A stretch of DNA of 64,000 nt, taken from Anthopleura xanthogrammica. Lineage: Eukaryota; Cnidaria; Anthozoa; Actiniaria; Actiniidae. How positions within the stretch are numbered: the stretch's first letter is position 1; each line of letters starts with the position of its first letter. Both the position numbers and the translations under genes were made by a program. The notes below the pieces were generated by a model that was given only the letters and a program-made list of their open reading frames with translations, did not search any database and was not told the DNA's origin. Below, one piece after another: positions 60,001-64,000 of the stretch. Location of the stretch: assembly GCA_964019055.1 (NCBI GenBank), contig OZ025209.1, positions 7,679,071 through 7,743,070 of the forward strand, in the 5' to 3' direction.

Positions 60001-60648
60001 AGTGGGGGTTTCAGCAAACAGGTCACGCCGTCAGCGAAAAACCTGGTTTTGAGAGCCAAAATGGCCATTTTTCAGTTTTTTGGGCTAAAAAGTTTTTTTT
60101 TCCAGCAAAACAGTGTTTTGGACATCCAAAATGTGCTTTTCTCGGCCAAAACTTGCGTTTAGCAGTGAAAACGTCGTGTTTTGAGCAAAAGAAAATTCTC
60201 AGCAAATTTCAGATTTTCTCAGCAAAAAACAGTTTTTTTGACCAAAAAGCACCTTTACTCAGCCAAAAGCGCATTTTTTTTCGCCAAAAAGTCGTGTTTT
60301 TATCTCAAGAGGTATTTTCATGAGCAAAAAGTGGGGGTTTCAGCAAACAGGTCACGCCGTCAGCGAAAAACCTGGTTTTGAGAGCCAAAATGGCCATTTT
60401 TCAGTTTTTTGGGCTAAAAAGTTTTTTTTTCCAGCAAAACAGTGTTTTGGACATCCAAAATGTGCTTTTCTCGGCCAAAACTTGCGTTTAGCAGTGAAAA
60501 CGTCGTGTTTTGAGCAAAAGAAAATTCTCAGCAAATTTCAGATTTTCTCAGCAAAAAACAGTTTTTTTGACCAAAAAGCACCTTTACTCAGCCAAAACCG
60601 CATTTTTTTTCGCCAAAAAGTCGTGTTTTTATCTCAAGAGGTATTTTC
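57030..60648. repeat. Array segment rich in C279G monomers
   Basis: Eleven monomers. Copies 57030 and 58017, 987 bp apart, share CAGTTTTCTTGACC and CCAAGAC, a trace of trimer spacing. From 58346 to 59991 every copy has C279G (AAAAGCGC). Monomer 59662 has the private changes CCAGGAAAAC and TTTTCAGCAAAAG; 58017 has the broken palindrome. Confidence 0.75.
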
Positions 60649-62622
60649 ATGAGCAAAAAGTGGGGGTTTCAGCAAACAGGTCACGCCGTCAGCGAAAAAC
60701 CTGGTTTTGAGAGCCAAAATGGCCATTTTTCAGTTTTTTGGGCTAAAAAGTTTTTTTTTCCAGCAAAACAGTGTTTTGGACATCCAAAATGTGCTTTTCT
60801 CGGCCAAAACTTGCGTTTAGCAGTGAAAACGTCGTGTTTTGAGCAAAAGAAAATTCTCAGCAAATTTCAGATTTTCTCAGCAAAAAACAGTTTTTTTGAC
60901 CAAAAAGCACCTTTACTCAGCCAAAAGCGCATTTTTTTTGGCCAAAAAGTCGTGTTTTTATCTCAAGAGGTATTTTCATGAGCAAAAAGTGGGGGTTTCA
61001 GCAAACAGGTCACGCCGTCAGCGAAAAACCTGGTTTTGAGAGCCAAAATGGCCATTTTTCAGTTTTTTGGGCTAAAAAGTTTTTTTTTCCAGCAAAACAG
61101 TGTTTTGGACATCCAAAATGTGCTTTTCTCGGCCAAAACTTGCGTTTAGCAGTGAAAACGTCGTGTTTTGAGCAAAAGAAAATTCTCAGCAAATTTCAGA
61201 TTTTCTCAGCAAAAAACAGTTTTTTTGACCAAAAAGCACCTTTACTCAGCCAAAACCGCATTTTTTTTCGCCAAAAACTCGTGTTTTTATCTCAAGAGGT
61301 ATTTTCATGAGCAAAAAGTGGGGGTTTCAGCAAACAGGTCACGCCGTCAGCGAAAAACCTGGTTTTGAGAGCCAAAATGGCCATTTTTCAGTTTTTTGGG
61401 CTAAAAAGTTTTTTTTTCCAGCAAAACAGTGTTTTGGACATCCAAAATGTGCTTTTCTCGGCCAAAACTTGCGTTTAGCAGTGAAAACGTCGTGTTTTGA
61501 GCAAAAGAAAATTCTCAGCAAATTTCAGATTTTCTCAGCAAAAAACAGTTTTTTTGACCAAAAAGCACCTTTACTCAGCCAAAAGCGCATTTTTTTTGGC
61601 CAAAAAGTCGTGTTTTTATCTCAAGAGGTATTTTCATGAGCAAAAAGTGGGGGTTTCAGCAAACAGGTCACGCCGTCAGCGAAAAACCTGGTTTTGAGAG
61701 CCAAAATGGCCATTTTTCAGTTTTTTGGGCTAAAAAGTTTTTTTTTCCAGCAAAACAGTGTTTTGGACATCCAAAATGTGCTTTTCTCGGCCAAAACTTG
61801 CGTTTAGCAGTGAAAACGTCGTGTTTTGAGCAAAAGAAAATTCTCAGCAAATTTCAGATTTTCTCAGCAAAAAACAGTTTTTTTGACCAAAAAGCACCTT
61901 TACTCAGCCAAAACCGCATTTTTTTTCGCCAAAAAGTCGTGTTTTTATCTCAAGAGGTATTTTCATGAGCAAAAAGTGGGGGTTTCAGCAAACAGGTCAC
62001 GCCGTCAGCGAAAAACCTGGTTTTGAGAGCCAAAATGGCCATTTTTCAGTTTTTTGGGCTAAAAAGTTTTTTTTTCCAGCAAAACAGTGTTTTGGACATC
62101 CAAAATGTGCTTTTCTCGGCCAAAACTTGCGTTTAGCAGTGAAAACGTCGTGTTTTGAGCAAAAGAAAATTCTCAGCAAATTTCAGATTTTCTCAGCAAA
62201 AAACAGTTTTTTTGACCAAAAAGCACCTTTACTCAGCCAAAAGCGCATTTTTTTTGGCCAAAAAGTCGTGTTTTTATCTCAAGAGGTATTTTCATGAGCA
62301 AAAAGTGGGGGTTTCAGCAAACAGGTCACGCCGTCAGCGAAAAACCTGGTTTTGAGAGCCAAAATGGCCATTTTTCAGTTTTTTGGGCTAAAAAGTTTTT
62401 TTTTCCAGCAAAACAGTGTTTTGGACATCCAAAATGTGCTTTTCTCGGCCAAAACTTGCGTTTAGCAGTGAAAACGTCGTGTTTTGAGCAAAAGAAAATT
62501 CTCAGCAAATTTCAGATTTTCTCAGCAAAAAACAGTTTTTTTGACCAAAAAGCACCTTTACTCAGCCAAAACCGCATTTTTTTTCGCCAAAAAGTCGTGT
62601 TTTTATCTCAAGAGGTATTTTC
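60649..62622. repeat. Three tandem dimers (658 bp each) marked by C292G
   Basis: C292G (TTTTTGGCCAAAAA) with C279G occurs in monomers 60649, 61307 and 61965, alternating strictly with copies lacking both (60978, 61636, 62294). The alternate members are not identical: 60978 has G301C, the others do not. This is the shortest higher-order period in the window. Confidence 0.85.
60935..60948. repeat. Second palindrome TTTTTGGCCAAAAA created by C292G
   Basis: The change of CGCC to GGCC within the T-tract/A-tract junction makes a perfect 14-bp palindrome here and at 43495-43508, 61593-61606 and 62251-62264. A shorter TTGGCCAA version is at 6985-6992 and in monomer 34656. It adds a second TGGCCA site to those monomers. 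Confidence 0.9.
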
Positions 62623-63938
62623 ATGAGCAAAAAGTGGGGGTTTCAGCAAACAGGTCACGCCGTCAGCGAAAAACCTGGTTTTGAGAGCCAAAATGGCCAT
62701 TTTTCAGTTTTTTGGGCTAAAAAGTTTTTTTTTCCAGCAAAACAGTGTTTTGGACATCCAAAATGTGCTTTTCTCGGCCAAAACTTGCGTTTAGCAGTGA
62801 AAACGTCGTGTTTTGAGCAAAAGAAAATTCTCAGCAAATTTCAGATTTTCTCAGCAAAAAACAGTTTTTTTGACCAAAAAGCACCTTTACTCAGCCAAAA
62901 CCGCATTTTTTTTCGCCAAAAACTCGTGTTTTTATCTCAAGAGGTATTTTCATGAGCAAAAAGTGGGGGTTTCAGCAAACAGGTCACGCCGTCAGCGAAA
63001 AACCTGGTTTTGAGAGCCAAAATAGCCATTTTTCAGTTTTTTGGGCTAAAAAGTTTTTTTTTCCAGCAAAACAGTGTTTTGGACATCCAAAATGTGCTTT
63101 TCTCGGCCAAAACTTGCGTTTAGCAGTGAAAACGTTGTGTTTTGAGCAAAAGAAAATTCTCAGCAAATTTCAGATTTTCTCAGCAAAAAACAGTTTTTTT
63201 GACCAAAAAGCACCTTTACTCAGCCAAAACCGCATTTTTTTTCGCCAAAAAGTCGTGTTTTTATCTCAAGAGGTATTTTCATGAGCAAAAAGTGGGGGTT
63301 TCAGCAAACAGGTCACGCCGTCAGCGAAAAACCTGGTTTTGAGAGCCAAAATGGCCATTTTTCAGTTTTTTGGGCTAAAAAGTTTTTTTTTCCAGCAAAA
63401 CAGTGTTTTGGACATCCAAAATGTGCTTTTCTCGGCCAAAACTTGCGTTTAGCAGTGAAAACGTCGTGTTTTGAGCAAAAGAAAATTCTCAGCAAATTTC
63501 AGATTTTCTCAGCAAAAAACAGTTTTTTTGACCAAAAAGCACCTTTACTCAGCCAAAAGCGCATTTTTTTTCGCCAAGAACTCGTGTTTTTATCTCAAGA
63601 GGTATTTTCATGAGCAAAAAGTGGGGGTTTCAGCAAACAGGTCACGCCGTCAGCGAAAAACCTGGTTTTGAGAGCCAAAATGGCCATTTTTCAGTTTTTT
63701 GGGCTAAAAAGTTTTTTTTCCCAGCAAAACAGTGTTTTGGACATCCAAAATGTGCTTTTCTCGGCCAAAACTTGCGTTTAGCAGTGAAAACGTTGTGTTT
63801 TGAGCAAAAGAAAATTCTCAGCAAATTTCAGATTTTCTCAGCAAAAAACAGTTTTTTTGACCAAAAAGCACCTTTACTCAGCCAAAACCGCATTTTTTTT
63901 CGCCAAAAAGTCGTGTTTTTATCTCAAGAGGTATTTTC

Positions 63939-64000
63939 ATGAGCAAAAAGTGGGGGTTTCAGCAAACAGGTCACGCCGTCAGCGAAAAACCTGGTTTTGA
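63939..64000. repeat. Partial last monomer (positions 1-62)
   Basis: The last 62 bases reproduce monomer positions 1-62, ending in the GGTTTTGA of the unit. The repeat shows no decay at this end, so the array continues beyond the window. Confidence 0.97.

Larger units (their letters stand above)
1..64000. repeat. 329-bp satellite DNA array filling the entire window
   Basis: Seen directly: the same 329-bp unit recurs head to tail, always in the same orientation, with no unrelated sequence between copies. Anchoring each unit on ATGAGCAAAAAGT gives 194 complete units from 124 to 63938. By hand count 171 are exactly 329 bp and 23 are 319-332 bp, so the net drift over the array is only -11 bp. 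Neighbouring copies mostly differ by a few substitutions plus length changes in one T-tract. No promoter-, tRNA-, rRNA- or transposase-like sequence was seen. Satellite families of this size are typical of eukaryotic heterochromatin; assignment to a centromere, subtelomere or other block is inference and cannot be made here. Strand is arbitrary because no transcript is identified. Confidence 0.99.

Noticed and set aside
1..64000. CRISPR array
   Set aside because: There is no alternation of a short constant repeat with unique spacers. The whole 329-bp unit is conserved, including all would-be spacers, and no cas-like gene is present.
1..64000. LTR, LINE or DNA transposon-derived tandem array
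   Set aside because: No terminal repeats, target-site duplications, poly-A tails or transposase/reverse-transcriptase motifs were seen. Origin from a short A/T-tract minisatellite explains the unit better.
1..64000. Assembly artefact from repeated copying of one monomer
   Set aside because: Monomers carry many private substitutions and indels, and ordered variant patterns differ by region. This is not expected from an artefact, although the exact copy number cannot be verified here.
1..64000. rRNA spacer, tRNA or other RNA-gene repeat
   Set aside because: No rRNA or tRNA signature or polymerase III box pair was recognised, and no unit longer than the higher-order blocks occurs.

Overview
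The whole 64,000-base window is one uninterrupted satellite-DNA array. It is built from a single head-to-tail monomer of 329 bp, about 38% GC by hand count of one copy. Taking the ATGAGC hexamer as monomer position 1, there are 194 complete monomers between 124 and 63938, plus a partial copy at each end (1-123 and 63939-64000). By my hand count 171 of the 194 are exactly 329 bp; the rest are 319, 321, 328, 330, 331 or 332 bp. I find no protein-coding gene, RNA gene, transposon, insertion sequence, CRISPR array or unique spacer sequence. The array has no visible boundary in the window.

The monomer is itself an old, degenerate array. It divides into about 16 sub-units of about 20.6 bp, each an A-tract (usually CCAAAA- or GCAAAA-like) followed about 10 bp later by a T-tract. 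A- and T-tracts therefore alternate every 10.28 bp on average (329/32), close to one DNA helical turn, continuously for 64 kb. That predicts strong intrinsic curvature or helically phased (nucleosome-orienting) DNA, and it is the most interesting physical property of the window.

Monomer variants are not randomly mixed. Linked variants form local higher-order repeats of 2, 3, 4, 5 and 7 monomers and regional subfamilies. 124-12616: base type with many T105G copies. 12617-16568: 4-mer and 2/3-mer mosaic. 19851-33010: a domain defined by G37A, with a clean trimer at 27089-30050. 32682-36629: a marker at 4-mer spacing. 53083-57029: a 5-mer duplicated into a 7-mer. 60649-62622: dimers. This pattern fits unequal exchange or replication slippage with local homogenisation.

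Open reading frames occur in every monomer because the sequence lacks stop codons in some frames. They look like by-products: common variants change the amino acid, about two dozen monomers carry indels, at least 13 carry in-frame stops, and the stop-carrying copies have themselves been amplified. The organism cannot be named from this sequence. A eukaryotic pericentromeric, centromeric, subtelomeric or other heterochromatic satellite is the best inference. Recurrent transitions at CpG sites hint at cytosine methylation. Periodic A/T clusters resemble those described in nematodes, but that is not enough to assign a lineage.
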